NCBI RefSeq assembly: GCF_902497995.1
Contig: NZ_CABVII010000007.1
Span: forward strand, 1-64,000
DNA: 64,000 nt
From: Pseudomonas fluorescens
GTDB lineage: Bacteria > Pseudomonadota > Gammaproteobacteria > Pseudomonadales > Pseudomonadaceae
Direction: 5' to 3'
In this document: positions 39,697-49,368 of the stretch, in pieces
Numbering within the stretch: the stretch's first letter is position 1
Layout: the number at the start of each line of letters is the position of its first letter
Translations under genes and position numbers: made by a program
The notes under the pieces: generated by a model
The model's database searches: none
The model's input: only the letters and a program-made list of their open reading frames with translations
Told to the model about the DNA's origin: nothing

Positions 39697-41940
39697 ATGG
39701 TACAGGTGAGAGCACACCAGCCGATCAACACCGACGGCAGTATCAATCTCGAGGCTTGGCTCGATCACGCGGTCAGTGTCGATCTGGCACTGGATCGCGA
39801 AGCCTTGAAGGAAGCATGCGAGTTCGCTCGCGCTTCGGAACAACAAGCCAATGCGGCGAAAAATCTCTGGTCCGAAGGGACCTCGAGTTTCCGCACCGGC
39901 CTTGAGATCGCCGAAATTCTCGCCGACCTCAAACTCGATCAGGATTCGCTGGTTGCCGCGGTCTTGTACCGCGGCGTGCGCGAAGGCCAGATCGAACTGC
40001 CGGCGGTGAGCCAGCGCTTCGGTCCGGTGGTCGCCAAACTCATCGACGGTGTGTTGCGCATGGCGGCGATCAGCGCCAGCCTCAGCCCCCGTCAATCCCT
40101 GGTGCTGGGCACCCAGGGCCAGGTGGAAAACCTGCGCAAGATGCTGGTGGCCATGGTCGATGACGTACGCGTCGCGCTGATCAAGCTCGCCGAACGCACC
40201 TGCGCGATCCGTGCGGTGAAAACCGCCGACGACGAGAAGCGCAACCGCGTGGCCCGTGAGGTCTTCGACATCTATGCGCCCCTGGCTCACCGTCTCGGTA
40301 TCGGTCACATCAAGTGGGAGCTGGAGGATTTGTCCTTCCGTTACCTCGAGCCTGACCAGTACAAGCAGATCGCCAAGCTGCTCCACGAGCGGCGCCTGGA
40401 TCGCGAGCGTTTCATCGCCGATGTGATGAACCAGCTGAAAGTGGAATTGCAGGCCACCGGTGTCGATGCCGATATCAGCGGCCGGGCCAAGCACATCTAT
40501 TCGATCTGGCGCAAAATGCAGCGCAAGGGTCTGGAATTCAGCCAGATCTACGACGTGCGCGCCGTTCGTGTACTGGTGCCGGAAATGCGCGACTGCTACA
40601 CCGCACTCGGCATCGTCCACACGTTGTGGCGGCACATCCCGAAGGAATTCGACGACTACATCGCCAACCCCAAGGAGAACGGCTACCGCTCGCTGCACAC
40701 CGCGGTGATCGGGCCCGAGGGCAAGGTGCTGGAAGTGCAGATCCGCACCCACGCGATGCACGAAGAGGCAGAGCTGGGCGTTTGCGCCCACTGGCGCTAC
40801 AAGGGCACAGACGTCAAATCCGGCTCCAACCACTACGAAGAGAAAATCTCCTGGCTGCGTCAGGTCCTCGAATGGCATGAAGAGCTGGGCGACATCGGCG
40901 GTCTGGCAGACCAGCTACGGGTCGATATCGAACCGGACCGGGTCTACATCTTCACTCCGGACGGTCACGCCATCGATTTGCCGAAGGGCGCGACGCCACT
41001 GGACTTCGCCTACCGGGTGCACACCGAGATCGGTCACAACTGCCGTGGCGCGAAGATCAACGGACGGATCGTACCGCTCAACTACAGCCTGCAAACCGGT
41101 GAACAGGTCGAGATCATCACCAGCAAGCACGGCACGCCGAGTCGCGACTGGCTGAACCCGAACCTGGGTTACATCACCACGTCGCGGGCACGGGCGAAGA
41201 TCGTTCACTGGTTCAAACTGCAGGCGCGGGATCAGAACGTCGCAGCGGGTAAAACCTTGCTCGAGCGTGAACTCAGTCGTCTGGGCCTGCCCGCGGTGGA
41301 CTTCGACAAGCTGGCCGACAAGGCCAACATGAAGACGGCCGAGGACATGTACGCCGCGTTGGGTGCAGGCGATTTGCGCCTGGCGCAACTGGTCAACCTG
41401 GCACAGCAGCTGGTGGAGCCGGAACGCGGCAACGAACAGCTTGAACTCATCCCGCGCAAGGCCACTGGCTACAAACCGGGCAAGCGCGGCGATATCCAGA
41501 TCCAGGGCGTCGGCAACCTGATGACGCAGATGGCCGGCTGCTGCCAGCCACTGCCGGGGGATGCGATCGTCGGTTACATCACCGTGGGCCGCGGTGTGAG
41601 CATTCACCGTCAGGACTGCGCCTCGGTCTTGCAATTGGGCGGGCGCGAGCCTGAGCGGATCATCCAGGTCAGCTGGGGCCCGGTGCCGGTGCTCACCTAC
41701 CCGGTGGACATCATCATCCGCGCCTACGACCGGTCCGGCTTGCTGCGTGACGTATCGCAAGTGCTGCTCAACGAGCGGATCAATGTGCTGGCGGTCAACA
41801 CCCGCTCGAACAAGGAGGACAACACCGCGTTGATGTCCCTGACCATCGAGATTCCGGGGCTGGATGCACTGGGACGGTTGCTGGGACGGATCTCCCAGTT
41901 GCCGAACATCATCGAAACCCGGCGTAACCGCACGCCGTGA
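39697..41940 (+). CDS. relA: RelA, (p)ppGpp synthetase I
   Basis: This 747-residue ribosome-associated enzyme makes ppGpp in amino-acid starvation. Order: an inactive HD pseudo-hydrolase domain (about 30-190), synthetase domain with YDVRAVRVLVPE and EFDDYIANPKENGYRSLHT, TGS domain (FTPDGHAIDLPKGATPLDFA), helical and zinc-finger regions (QMAGCCQPLPGD) and a C-terminal ACT domain. As expected for RelA rather than SpoT, the HD residues are not conserved. Start at the ATG at 39697; a REP pair follows. Confidence 0.96.
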   Translation: MVQVRAHQPINTDGSINLEAWLDHAVSVDLALDREALKEACEFARASEQQANAAKNLWSEGTSSFRTGLEIAEILADLKLDQDSLVAAVLYRGVREGQIELPAVSQRFGPVVAKLIDGVLRMAAISASLSPRQSLVLGTQGQVENLRKMLVAMVDDVRVALIKLAERTCAIRAVKTADDEKRNRVAREVFDIYAPLAHRLGIGHIKWELEDLSFRYLEPDQYKQIAKLLHERRLDRERFIADVMNQLKVELQATGVDADISGRAKHIYSIWRKMQRKGLEFSQIYDVRAVRVLVPEMRDCYTALGIVHTLWRHIPKEFDDYIANPKENGYRSLHTAVIGPEGKVLEVQIRTHAMHEEAELGVCAHWRYKGTDVKSGSNHYEEKISWLRQVLEWHEELGDIGGLADQLRVDIEPDRVYIFTPDGHAIDLPKGATPLDFAYRVHTEIGHNCRGAKINGRIVPLNYSLQTGEQVEIITSKHGTPSRDWLNPNLGYITTSRARAKIVHWFKLQARDQNVAAGKTLLERELSRLGLPAVDFDKLADKANMKTAEDMYAALGAGDLRLAQLVNLAQQLVEPERGNEQLELIPRKATGYKPGKRGDIQIQGVGNLMTQMAGCCQPLPGDAIVGYITVGRGVSIHRQDCASVLQLGGREPERIIQVSWGPVPVLTYPVDIIIRAYDRSGLLRDVSQVLLNERINVLAVNTRSNKEDNTALMSLTIEIPGLDALGRLLGRISQLPNIIETRRNRTP

Positions 41941-41948
41941 TGGCGACC

Positions 41949-42043
41949 CCTGTAGGAGCGAGGCTTGCCCGCGAAGAAGATAACGCGGTCTTTCAGAAAG
42001 ACCGCGTCAACTTCTTCGCGGGCAAGCCTCGCTCCTACAGGGG
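41949..42043. repeat. REP pair (REPIN), 'GTAGGAGCGAGGCTTGCC' class, extended hairpin
   Basis: Arms at 41949-41977 and 42014-42043. The loop is itself an inverted repeat (GACGCGGT-type CGCGGTCTTTC / GAAAGACCGCG), so almost the whole 95 bases can pair. Confidence 0.9.
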
Positions 42044-42088
42044 TACGGTTTGCCTGACATAGCGCGTTGCAGATGTAGAGATTGATTG

Positions 42089-42922
42089 ATGTATTCACTT
42101 GAAGACTTGCTGCACCTGATGAACCGCCTGCGCGACCCGCAGTACGGCTGCCCGTGGGACATCAAGCAAACCTACGCCACCATCGTCCCGCACACCCTCG
42201 AAGAGGCCTACGAAGTCGCCGACGCCATCGAGCGCGGTGACTTCGATCACTTGCAGGGTGAGTTGGGGGATTTGCTGTTCCAGGTGGTTTATTACAGCCA
42301 ACTGGCCCGGGAAGAAGGGCGCTTCGAATTCGCCGGCGTGGTCGACAGCATCACCCGCAAGTTGATTCGCCGCCATCCGCACGTGTTTCCTACTGGCGAT
42401 CTGTACGCGCCGCTGAATGTTCCGCGCCTGAGTGAAGAGCAGGTCAAGCAGCGCTGGGAAGAGATCAAGGCCCAAGAGCGCGCCGAGAAATCATCCGCGC
42501 CTGAGCAACTGTCCTTGCTCGACGACGTGCCCGCGGCACTGCCGGCGCTGTCCCGTTCGGCGAAGTTGCAGAAGCGTGCAGGGCAGGTCGGTTTCGACTG
42601 GCCGGACGCCTTGCCGGTGCTGGACAAGGTTCGCGAAGAACTCGATGAAGTGCTTGAAGCCATGGCTGACAATGACTCGGCAGCGATTGCCGATGAGGTC
42701 GGCGATCTGCTGTTTTCCGTGGTCAATCTGGCACGTCATCTCAAGGTCGACCCGGAAACTGCCTTGCGTGGTGCCAACAGCAAGTTCGAAAGACGCTTCC
42801 GATTTATCGAACAGGCATTGCGCGACACCCACCGTCCCATGGAAGATTGCACCCTCGAAGAGTTGGACGCCTTGTGGGGCGAAGCCAAACGTCAGGAAAA
42901 GAATATGCCCAGCTGCGGTTGA
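42089..42922 (+). CDS. mazG: MazG nucleoside triphosphate pyrophosphohydrolase
   Basis: A 277-residue enzyme with two tandem MazG domains, each with EExxE and ExxD magnesium motifs: TLEEAYEVADAIE with LQGELGDLLFQV, and VREELDEVLEAM with IADEVGDLLFSVV. It cleaves NTPs to NMP and pyrophosphate, cleaning abnormal nucleotides; in E. coli it is linked to ppGpp level through its place beside relA, and here it again follows relA. The ATG at 42089 is preferred over the TTG one codon earlier. Confidence 0.94.
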   Translation: MYSLEDLLHLMNRLRDPQYGCPWDIKQTYATIVPHTLEEAYEVADAIERGDFDHLQGELGDLLFQVVYYSQLAREEGRFEFAGVVDSITRKLIRRHPHVFPTGDLYAPLNVPRLSEEQVKQRWEEIKAQERAEKSSAPEQLSLLDDVPAALPALSRSAKLQKRAGQVGFDWPDALPVLDKVREELDEVLEAMADNDSAAIADEVGDLLFSVVNLARHLKVDPETALRGANSKFERRFRFIEQALRDTHRPMEDCTLEELDALWGEAKRQEKNMPSCG

Positions 42923-42950
42923 GCAGTTGCCTAAGTGAGAACCAAGCACC

Positions 42951-43493
42951 ATGAGCATTTCCCTTCGCGACCAGTTGCTCAAAGCAGGGCTGGTCAACCA
43001 GAAGCAGGCCAAGCAGGTTGGCAAAGAGAAACAGAAGCAGCAACGTCTGGCCCACAAAGGCCAGATCGAACTGGATGACTCGCAGCAGCGGGCGGCTCAG
43101 GAAGCCATGGCCGAGAAGGTCAAGCGCGACCAGGAGCTGAACCGTCAGCAACAGGAGAAGGCCGAAGCGAAAGCCCGCGCCGCCCAGGTCAAGCAATTGA
43201 TCGAAGTCTCGCGCCTGCCGAAGCTGACCACCGAGGATTACTACAACTTCGTCGATGACAAGAAGGTCAAGCGCATCTCCGTCAACACCCTGATGCGCAA
43301 CAAGCTCAGCAGCGGCTCCCTGGGGATCGTGCACCACGCCGGCGGCTACGAGGTGATCCCGCGTGAGGCGGCCCTGAAGATCCAGGAGCGCGATCCGCAA
43401 CGTATCGTGCAGTTGAATGTGCAGACCGAAGAAGTCGCAGCCGAAGACGATCCGTACGCGGCCTATCAGATCCCGGATGATCTGATGTGGTAA
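42951..43493 (+). CDS. DUF2058 nucleoprotein/polynucleotide-associated-like protein
   Basis: A 180-residue basic, coiled-coil-rich protein of DUF2058 (E. coli YaiL type). It starts SLRDQLLKAGLVNQKQAKQV, has a long charged helix (residues 20-90) and a C-terminal folded part (TTEDYYNFVDDKKVKRI, then GGYEVIPREAALKI). The function is unknown, and old annotations place it with polynucleotide-binding proteins. 28 bp after mazG and followed by a terminator, so it probably ends that transcript. Confidence 0.85.
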   Translation: MSISLRDQLLKAGLVNQKQAKQVGKEKQKQQRLAHKGQIELDDSQQRAAQEAMAEKVKRDQELNRQQQEKAEAKARAAQVKQLIEVSRLPKLTTEDYYNFVDDKKVKRISVNTLMRNKLSSGSLGIVHHAGGYEVIPREAALKIQERDPQRIVQLNVQTEEVAAEDDPYAAYQIPDDLMW

Positions 43494-43512
43494 GCCGTTA
43501 AAGGCTGCCACA

Positions 43513-43548
43513 ACGACAAACCCCGCTCATGGCGGGGTTTGTCGTTTT
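43513..43548. terminator. terminator after the DUF2058 gene
   Basis: ACGACAAACCCCGC pairs with GCGGGGTTTGTCGT over a TCAT loop, followed by TTTT. Confidence 0.9.
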
Positions 43549-43576
43549 CAATGCTGTCATTGCTTATGCGCAGTGC

Positions 43577-43765
43577 CTAGGCGGATAGCCGTTCGCGTTG
43601 CTGCTCCAGTATTTCGAGTTCTGCCTTGTAATTATGGGCGTCAGTCTCGGAATGAAACATCCCCACCAGCATATCCTGTTGATGGACATCCCAGATCCGG
43701 ATACCGGCGGCTATGCCTTCATGGGATTTATGTGAATCGTCGCGTTCAGTTACTTTTACAGTCAT
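43577..43765 (-). CDS. small conserved hypothetical protein
   Basis: A 62-residue soluble protein (starts MTVKVTERDDSHKSHEG, contains GIRIWDVHQQDMLVGMF and a C-terminal charged helix). I know no function. It is called because it has an ATG with a good AG-rich leader, a plausible compact fold, typical Pseudomonas codon use and its own space between terminators. Products of this type are widespread in pseudomonads. Confidence 0.65.
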   Translation of the reverse strand: MTVKVTERDDSHKSHEGIAAGIRIWDVHQQDMLVGMFHSETDAHNYKAELEILEQQRERLSA

Positions 43766-43987
43766 CTGCTAGCTCCAATCTCTGTTATCTGCAGCAAGGC
43801 GTGTGCAGGTCTCTGTTATATATTTTGGTAGCTTGCTAAGTAAACGACTGGATTCGATAACGTATTTTTGCGAAATGGGTAAAAGTCCTGCAGCCCGCCA
43901 AACACGCGGCATTTGGTCGCAGGGCGTTAAGTTTCATGACAAAAGCTTCATGTTCTGGAAGAAAAAATCGCGGATTGAAACCGGTAC
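43766..43987. other. intergenic stretch without a recognisable gene
   Basis: This gap is AT-richer than its surroundings and holds the probable promoter of the small minus-strand gene. I see no RNA gene or conserved reading frame. A REP pair and the fabB terminator fill the remainder up to 44142. Confidence 0.5.
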
Positions 43988-44056
43988 CTGTAGGAGCCAG
44001 GTTTGCCGGCAAAGGCGTCTTCGAGTGCCCCTTCGCCGGCAAGCCTGGCTCCTACA
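43988..44056. repeat. REP pair (REPIN), 'GTAGGAGCCAGGTTTGCCGGC' class
   Basis: Inverted arms at 43988-44016 and 44030-44056 with a 13-base loop. This sequence variant is seen only once in the window. Confidence 0.88.
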
Positions 44057-44086
44057 AAAAGCAATTCGCGGGACCAATTTCCAGGC

Positions 44087-44120
44087 AAAAAAAACGCCCC
44101 GAACCAGTCGGGGCGTTTTG
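44087..44120 (-). terminator. terminator of fabA-fabB
   Basis: On the minus strand CGCCCCGA pairs with TCGGGGCG and is followed by a run of eight T, 22 bases after the fabB stop. Confidence 0.92.
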
Positions 44121-44142
44121 TGTGCAGCAGAGCGGCGGGGTA

Positions 44143-45363
44143 TTACTTACCCGACCAGCGCTTCAGTACCAGCGTGGCATTGGTGCCGCCGAAACCGAAG
44201 CTGTTGCTCATCACAGTGTTGATGGTGGCGTCTTCGCGCGTCTTGGTCAGGATCGGCATGTCAGCCACTTCCGGGTCCAGTTCGTCGATGTTGGCGGAGC
44301 CCGCCATGAAGTTGCCTTCCATCATCAGCATGCAGTAGATCGCTTCGTGAACGCCGGCGGCGCCCAGGGAGTGACCCGACAGGCTCTTGGTGGAGCTGAT
44401 GGCCGGAGCCTTGTCGCCAAACACTTCACGTACACCCTTCATCTCCATGACATCGCCGACCGGAGTCGAGGTGCCGTGGGTGTTCAGGTAGTCGATCGGA
44501 GCGTCAACGGTGGACATGGCCATCTGCATGCAGCGGATGGCGCCTTCGCCGCTTGGGGCGACCATGTCGTAACCGTCGGAGGTCGCGCCGTAGCCAACGA
44601 TTTCGGCGTAGATCTTCGCACCGCGGGCCAGAGCGTGTTCCAGCTCTTCGACCACGACCATGCCGCCACCGCCGGCGATGACGAAACCGTCACGCTTGTT
44701 GTCGTAGGCACGGGAAGCCTTTTCCGGGGTTTCGTTGTACTGGCTGGACAGGGCGCCCATGGCGTCGAACAGGAACGACTGGCTCCAATGCTCTTCTTCA
44801 CCGCCGCCGGCGAACACGATGTCCTGCTTGCCCATCTGGATCTGTTCCATGGCAGTACCGATGCAGTGAGCACTGGTGGCACAGGCAGACGCGATGGAGT
44901 AGTTCAGGCCCTTGATCTTGAACGGCGTGGCCAGGCAAGCGGAAACGGTGCTGCTCATGGTCCGCGTCACACGGTATGGGCCGACGCGCTTGACGCCTTT
45001 CTCGCGCAGGATGTCCAGCGCTTCCATCTGGTTCAGCGTGGAGGCACCACCGGAACCGGCGATCAGGCCGGTACGCGGGTTGGAGACTTGCTCATCGCTC
45101 AGGCCTGAGTCGGCGATGGCGTCTTTCATGGCCAGGTAGGCGTAGGCCGCCGCGTGGCCGACGAAGCGAAAGATCTTGCGGTCGATCAGCTCTTCGAGGG
45201 GAAGGTCAATGGAGCCGGAAACCTGGCTACGCAGACCCATTTCGGCATATTCCGGGTTGAACCGGATGCCAGGGCGGCTTGCACGCAGGTTAGCGGAGAC
45301 GGTCTCTTTGTCATTGCCCAGGCACGAAACGATGCCCAGACCAGTGATAACGACGCGGCGCAT
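44143..45363 (-). CDS. fabB: FabB, beta-ketoacyl-ACP synthase I
   Basis: A 406-residue condensing enzyme that elongates unsaturated acyl-ACP. The catalytic triad is visible: Cys in [11 protein letters not shown], His in [11 protein letters not shown] and His in [13 protein letters not shown], plus the late [12 protein letters not shown] glycine loop. The start [18 protein letters not shown] is normal. It is 11 bp after fabA and co-transcribed with it. The GC-rich terminator ends the pair. Confidence 0.96.
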   Translation of the reverse strand: MRRVVITGLGIVSCLGNDKETVSANLRASRPGIRFNPEYAEMGLRSQVSGSIDLPLEELIDRKIFRFVGHAAAYAYLAMKDAIADSGLSDEQVSNPRTGLIAGSGGASTLNQMEALDILREKGVKRVGPYRVTRTMSSTVSACLATPFKIKGLNYSIASACATSAHCIGTAMEQIQMGKQDIVFAGGGEEEHWSQSFLFDAMGALSSQYNETPEKASRAYDNKRDGFVIAGGGGMVVVEELEHALARGAKIYAEIVGYGATSDGYDMVAPSGEGAIRCMQMAMSTVDAPIDYLNTHGTSTPVGDVMEMKGVREVFGDKAPAISSTKSLSGHSLGAAGVHEAIYCMLMMEGNFMAGSANIDELDPEVADMPILTKTREDATINTVMSNSFGFGGTNATLVLKRWSGK

Positions 45364-45374
45364 GCGGATAACCC

Positions 45375-45890
45375 TTAGAAGTTGTCAGTGGAGGTGAAAA
45401 CGCCGACCCGAAGGCCTTCGGCGGTGTAGATCTCGCGACCGTCGACAGTCACCGAACCATCGGCGATGGCCAGGTTCAGCTTGCCTTTGAGGACGCGCTT
45501 GATATGAATGTTATAGGTCACTTTCTTCGCGGTCGGCAGAACCTGACCAAAGAACTTCACTTCGCCCGAACCCAGGGCGCGGCCGCGGCCCGGCAGACCT
45601 TGCCAGCCGAGGAAGAAACCGACCAGTTGCCACATGGCGTCGAGGCCCAGGCAGCCTGGCATCACCGGGTCGCCTTCGAAGTGACAGGCGAAAAACCACA
45701 GATCCGGAGTGATATCCAGCTCGGCGACCAATTCACCTTTGCCGTACTTGCCGCCTTCTTCGCTGATCAGGGTGATGCGATCGACCATCAGCATGTTCGG
45801 GGCGGGCAGTTGCGCGTTACCTGGGCCGAACAGCTCACCGCGACTGCAGCGCAGCAGGTCTTCCCGGGTAAAGGCGTTTTGTTTGGTCAT
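45375..45890 (-). CDS. fabA: FabA, 3-hydroxydecanoyl-ACP dehydratase/isomerase
   Basis: A 171-residue hot-dog enzyme that introduces the cis double bond in anaerobic-type unsaturated fatty acid synthesis. It has the catalytic His in [19 protein letters not shown] and the Asp in the same segment (GLDAMWQL). It is the first gene of fabAB; its promoter region of 247 bases contains a DesT/FabR-like dyad. Confidence 0.96.
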   Translation of the reverse strand: MTKQNAFTREDLLRCSRGELFGPGNAQLPAPNMLMVDRITLISEEGGKYGKGELVAELDITPDLWFFACHFEGDPVMPGCLGLDAMWQLVGFFLGWQGLPGRGRALGSGEVKFFGQVLPTAKKVTYNIHIKRVLKGKLNLAIADGSVTVDGREIYTAEGLRVGVFTSTDNF

Positions 45891-46021
45891 GCGAGCTCCT
45901 CAATAGTCCCGTGCGGCAGGTGGGGCAAATCTTCCCGGCCGGTCGAAGCATTCATGCCTCGAGTCAGCAGCCTACTCATAGACTATTGCGTTGTGGTGAA
46001 AGTCACAGCACCAAGGACACG

Positions 46022-46039
46022 AATGTACACTTGTGCACT
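46022..46039 (-). promoter_or_regulatory. candidate DesT/FabR-type operator of fabAB
   Basis: Read towards fabA, AGTGCACAAGTGTACATT is an imperfect dyad (AGTGCAC-N4-GTACATT) matching the AGTGnAC-N4-GTnnACT-like pattern of TetR-type unsaturated-fatty-acid regulators. It lies about 130 bases upstream of the fabA start codon. Confidence 0.45.
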
Positions 46040-46137
46040 GAAATTATTATTCAAGCCCCTTTTCGGGCCTGTTCGGGTGCCTAAGACTGCCGCACTTTCG
46101 CCTTTCACGCCAGTCGCAGATAGCCGAAAGGCCAGCA

Positions 46138-48057
46138 CTACTGCACCCATCGCTGCAGAATTTGCTGCAGATCTGTACGTTTGAAGGGCTTGGCCAGGTA
46201 ATCGTTCATTCCCGCCGATAAACAGGCTTCCCGGTCGCCCTGCAAGGCATTGGCGGTTAGGGCGATGATTGGCAAGCCCGCGCAGCCGGGCAATTGGCGA
46301 ATCTGGCGGGTCGCCTCATAGCCATCGATGATCGGCAATCGACAATCCATCAAGATCGCTTCGAAAATCAGACTCTCGGCACTGCGCACCGCTTGTGCGC
46401 CATCGGTCGCGACGCTGACAGTAAAGCCCAGGCTGCGCAACATGGCCTCGATAACGGTCTGGTTGACCGGATTGTCCTCGACCAGCAGCACATTGCGCCC
46501 GTCACCGTCACCGTCACCGTCACTATCACCGGTGCCGGTTGGCACCCGTGGCGTCAGTATCGGCAGCGTCTGTTTGTAAAGCGCCAGCGGGATTTCCAGC
46601 GTGAACACCGAACCGCGGCCTTCTTCGCTCCGGGCACGCAAGGTGCCGCCCATGCGCTCAGCCAGGGTGCGGGCGATGGGGAGGCCCAGCCCGGTGCCGC
46701 CGTAGCGCCTTGAAATGGAACTGTCGGCCTGCTGGAAGGCATTGAACATCGATTCCAGGTTTTCGCTGGAAATACCGATCCCGCTGTCTCGCACCGTGCA
46801 GGTAAACCAGAGCAGTTCGTGATCCAGCGATTGCCATTGCGGCTCGATCGTGATGCGACCTTGCTCGGTGAACTTCAGCGCATTGCCGACCAGGTTGACC
46901 AGGATCTGCCGGATCCGCGTCGGGTCGCCCTGGACCTGCAATTCGCGCATGTTATCGGGAATCAGCAGTGCCAAGTCCAGCCCGCGCTGCGCCGCGCTGT
47001 GCGAGAACGCCTGGGCGCAACTGCCGATCAGGTCCGCGAGGTTGAATGGAATGTGCTCCAGCTCCAGTTCCGAGCGCTCGATGCGCGAGAAATCGAGAAT
47101 GTCATTGATGACTTTGAGCAGGTGTTCGGTGGACTCCGAAGCCAGCGCCGCGTATTCGAGCTGTTCCTCGGTCATGTCGGTGGTTTCCAGCAGTTGCAGC
47201 ATGCCCAGTACGCCATTCATCGGGGTGCGCAGTTCGTGGCTCATCATCGCGAGGAAATCGGATTTGGCGTTGTTGGCCTTTTCCGCTTCTTCGCGGGTCT
47301 GGATCAACTGCGCCATCGCCTGGTGCTGTTCGCGGCTGGCTTGTTCGAGACCGCTGGCGAGGTTGTTGATGTGTTGCGACAGCGCCCCGAGTTCGGTGTC
47401 GTCGACAATGGGCAGCGGGGTATTGTAGTCGCCGTCCTGGATCGCCTTGACTGCATTGCCGATGTCGCGGATCGGCTGCGACAGGCTACCCGCCAGGCGC
47501 CGGGCGATCAGAAAGGTAAATAGCAGGGCGAACAATGCCAGAATCCCTGCCTTGAACAGCATTTCCTGCTGGCGCTGGCTGAAGGCATCGTTGGACAGAC
47601 CGACAATGACCCGCCCCAGATAATCCTCGGCAGAGACGGTGCCGGCGACTTTGCTGCCCTGGAAAAAATCATTGTGCAACGGGATGCGTTGCAGCCGCAC
47701 CGGTGCCTGGAAGACTTCGACCTGATGCGAGCGGGTGTGGGTTTGCGACGGTTGTTCGACGTACACCAGAATCCGGTTGGCGCTGTCCTGAACCTCCAGG
47801 AAGCGCACATTGGGCGTGGCCAGCGTGGCCTTGAGCAAACTGTCGAGCACCTCGTTGTTGCCCGAAATCACCCCGTACTCGGTGGCCGTCGCCAGTTGGT
47901 TGGCAATCAACTGACCGGTGTGATTGAGTTCCTGGCGCAGGTCCTGGATTCGCACGAAGGTGAAGAAACTGATCAACAGCAAGGTCAGCAGCAGGGCAGG
48001 GCCGAGGCTGATGATTTGCGTGCGGGTGCTGATGTCCAAGCGACGATGGAAAGTCAT
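46138..48057 (-). CDS. hybrid sensor kinase, PA1611-like
   Basis: A 639-residue inner-membrane kinase: TM1 (about 18-38), a periplasmic domain of about 130 residues, TM2 (about 175-195), HAMP, His274 in MMSHELRTPMNG, N-box NLVGNALKF, G-boxes DSGIGISS and GTGLGLPIA, a short Gly-Asp linker (510-519), and a receiver with Asp571 in ILMDCRLPIIDG. The place next to fabA and the domain order match PA1611 of P. aeruginosa, which binds RetS and so feeds into GacS signalling. The frame is open far upstream; the ATG at 48057 fits the family length. Confidence 0.82.
   Translation of the reverse strand: MTFHRRLDISTRTQIISLGPALLLTLLLISFFTFVRIQDLRQELNHTGQLIANQLATATEYGVISGNNEVLDSLLKATLATPNVRFLEVQDSANRILVYVEQPSQTHTRSHQVEVFQAPVRLQRIPLHNDFFQGSKVAGTVSAEDYLGRVIVGLSNDAFSQRQQEMLFKAGILALFALLFTFLIARRLAGSLSQPIRDIGNAVKAIQDGDYNTPLPIVDDTELGALSQHINNLASGLEQASREQHQAMAQLIQTREEAEKANNAKSDFLAMMSHELRTPMNGVLGMLQLLETTDMTEEQLEYAALASESTEHLLKVINDILDFSRIERSELELEHIPFNLADLIGSCAQAFSHSAAQRGLDLALLIPDNMRELQVQGDPTRIRQILVNLVGNALKFTEQGRITIEPQWQSLDHELLWFTCTVRDSGIGISSENLESMFNAFQQADSSISRRYGGTGLGLPIARTLAERMGGTLRARSEEGRGSVFTLEIPLALYKQTLPILTPRVPTGTGDSDGDGDGDGRNVLLVEDNPVNQTVIEAMLRSLGFTVSVATDGAQAVRSAESLIFEAILMDCRLPIIDGYEATRQIRQLPGCAGLPIIALTANALQGDREACLSAGMNDYLAKPFKRTDLQQILQRWVQ
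46501..46530 (-). repeat. hexamer tandem repeat in the kinase gene
   Basis: GTCACC occurs three times in a row and then twice more with one change each. On the coding strand it encodes a run of Gly-Asp between the kinase and receiver domains. Gain or loss of units would keep the frame and change only linker length. Confidence 0.8.
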
Positions 48058-48312
48058 GGGTGGAAAATCAGCGCCAGAACCAGCGGCGAACGGGGTGATG
48101 GGGAGCCAAACGACACGACACATCCTCGCTAGCGAACAATTGGCGCGCATGTTAACCGAGCCGCTCGACTTTTCCAGTGACGATGGCGGCATTTTCCGCG
48201 GATTTATTGGTCTTCTTCGTACAAGTGTCGGAAATTGATACAGGGGCTGGCCGCCACTGGGCTGCTCCGTATAATGCCGACATCGCCACTGGTATGGATT
48301 AACGGATTGCAT

Positions 48313-49338
48313 ATGACTCAACAGCGCCCAATTGCGGTCCTGGGAGGCGGAAGTTTTGGTACCGCCGTGGCTAATCTGCTGGCCGAAAACGGGCATCAGG
48401 TCCGGCTGTGGATGCGTGACCCCGAGCAGGCCGAGGCCATTCGGGTCAATCGCGAAAACCCGCGTTACCTCAAAGGCATCAAGATTCTGTCGGCGGTGGA
48501 AGCGGTCACCGACCTGCAAGCCACCCTGGAAGCCTGCGACCTGAGTTTCGTTGCGCTGCCGTCCAGCGCGCTGCGCTCGGTGCTGGCGCCGCATGCCGAA
48601 CGTTTGCGCGGCAAATTGCTGGTGAGCCTGACCAAAGGCATCGAAGCCCACACCTTCAAGCTGATGAGCGAAATCCTCGAAGAGATTGCCCCGCAAGCGC
48701 GCATCGGCGTACTGTCGGGGCCAAACCTGGCGCGTGAAATCGCCGAACATGCATTGACCGCCACGGTGGTCGCCAGCGAGGACGAAGACCTCTGCCAACA
48801 GGTCCAGGCCGCGCTGCACGGTCGCACCTTTCGCGTCTACGCCAGCGCCGACCGCTTCGGCGTGGAGTTGGGCGGGGCGCTGAAAAATGTCTACGCGATC
48901 ATCGCCGGCATGGCGGTGGCGCTGGGCATGGGCGAAAACACCAAGAGCATGTTGATCACCCGGGCGTTGGCGGAAATGACCCGCTTCGCGGTGAATCAGG
49001 GGGCCAACCCCATGACTTTCCTCGGGCTGGCGGGCGTGGGCGATTTGATCGTCACTTGTTCGTCGCCGAAAAGCCGTAACTACCAGGTCGGGTTCGCCCT
49101 CGGCCAGGGGTTGAGCCTGGAAGATGCGGTGACGCGCCTGGGCGAGGTGGCCGAAGGCGTCAACACCCTGAAAGTGCTCAAGGCCAAGGCCCAGGAAGTG
49201 GGCGTGTATATGCCGCTGGTCGCCGGGCTCCATGCCATCCTGTTCGAAGGGCGCACGCTGGAGCAGGTGATCGGTCTATTGATGCGTGCCGAGCCGAAAA
49301 CCGACGTCGACTTTATTTCCACTAGTGGTTTCAACTGA
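48313..49338 (+). CDS. gpsA: GpsA, NAD(P)-dependent glycerol-3-phosphate dehydrogenase
   Basis: A 341-residue enzyme that reduces dihydroxyacetone phosphate to sn-glycerol-3-phosphate for phospholipid synthesis. The Rossmann loop is [20 protein letters not shown], the catalytic Lys is in [14 protein letters not shown], and [16 protein letters not shown] is typical. The start is the ATG at 48313. It is divergent from the PA1611-like kinase and leads a short operon with the DUF4389 and sixA genes. Confidence 0.95.
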   Translation: MTQQRPIAVLGGGSFGTAVANLLAENGHQVRLWMRDPEQAEAIRVNRENPRYLKGIKILSAVEAVTDLQATLEACDLSFVALPSSALRSVLAPHAERLRGKLLVSLTKGIEAHTFKLMSEILEEIAPQARIGVLSGPNLAREIAEHALTATVVASEDEDLCQQVQAALHGRTFRVYASADRFGVELGGALKNVYAIIAGMAVALGMGENTKSMLITRALAEMTRFAVNQGANPMTFLGLAGVGDLIVTCSSPKSRNYQVGFALGQGLSLEDAVTRLGEVAEGVNTLKVLKAKAQEVGVYMPLVAGLHAILFEGRTLEQVIGLLMRAEPKTDVDFISTSGFN

Positions 49339-49368
49339 GCACTCAATTTACAGGGCAGGGAGCGAGAC

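Noticed and set aside
46501..46530. Hexamer repeat as a phase-variation switch
   Set aside because: Units are six bases, so changes keep the reading frame; it can vary linker length but cannot switch the gene off.
48058..49233. N-terminal extension of the PA1611-like kinase across gpsA
   Set aside because: Antisense to gpsA; the kinase begins normally at 48057 with a membrane segment.
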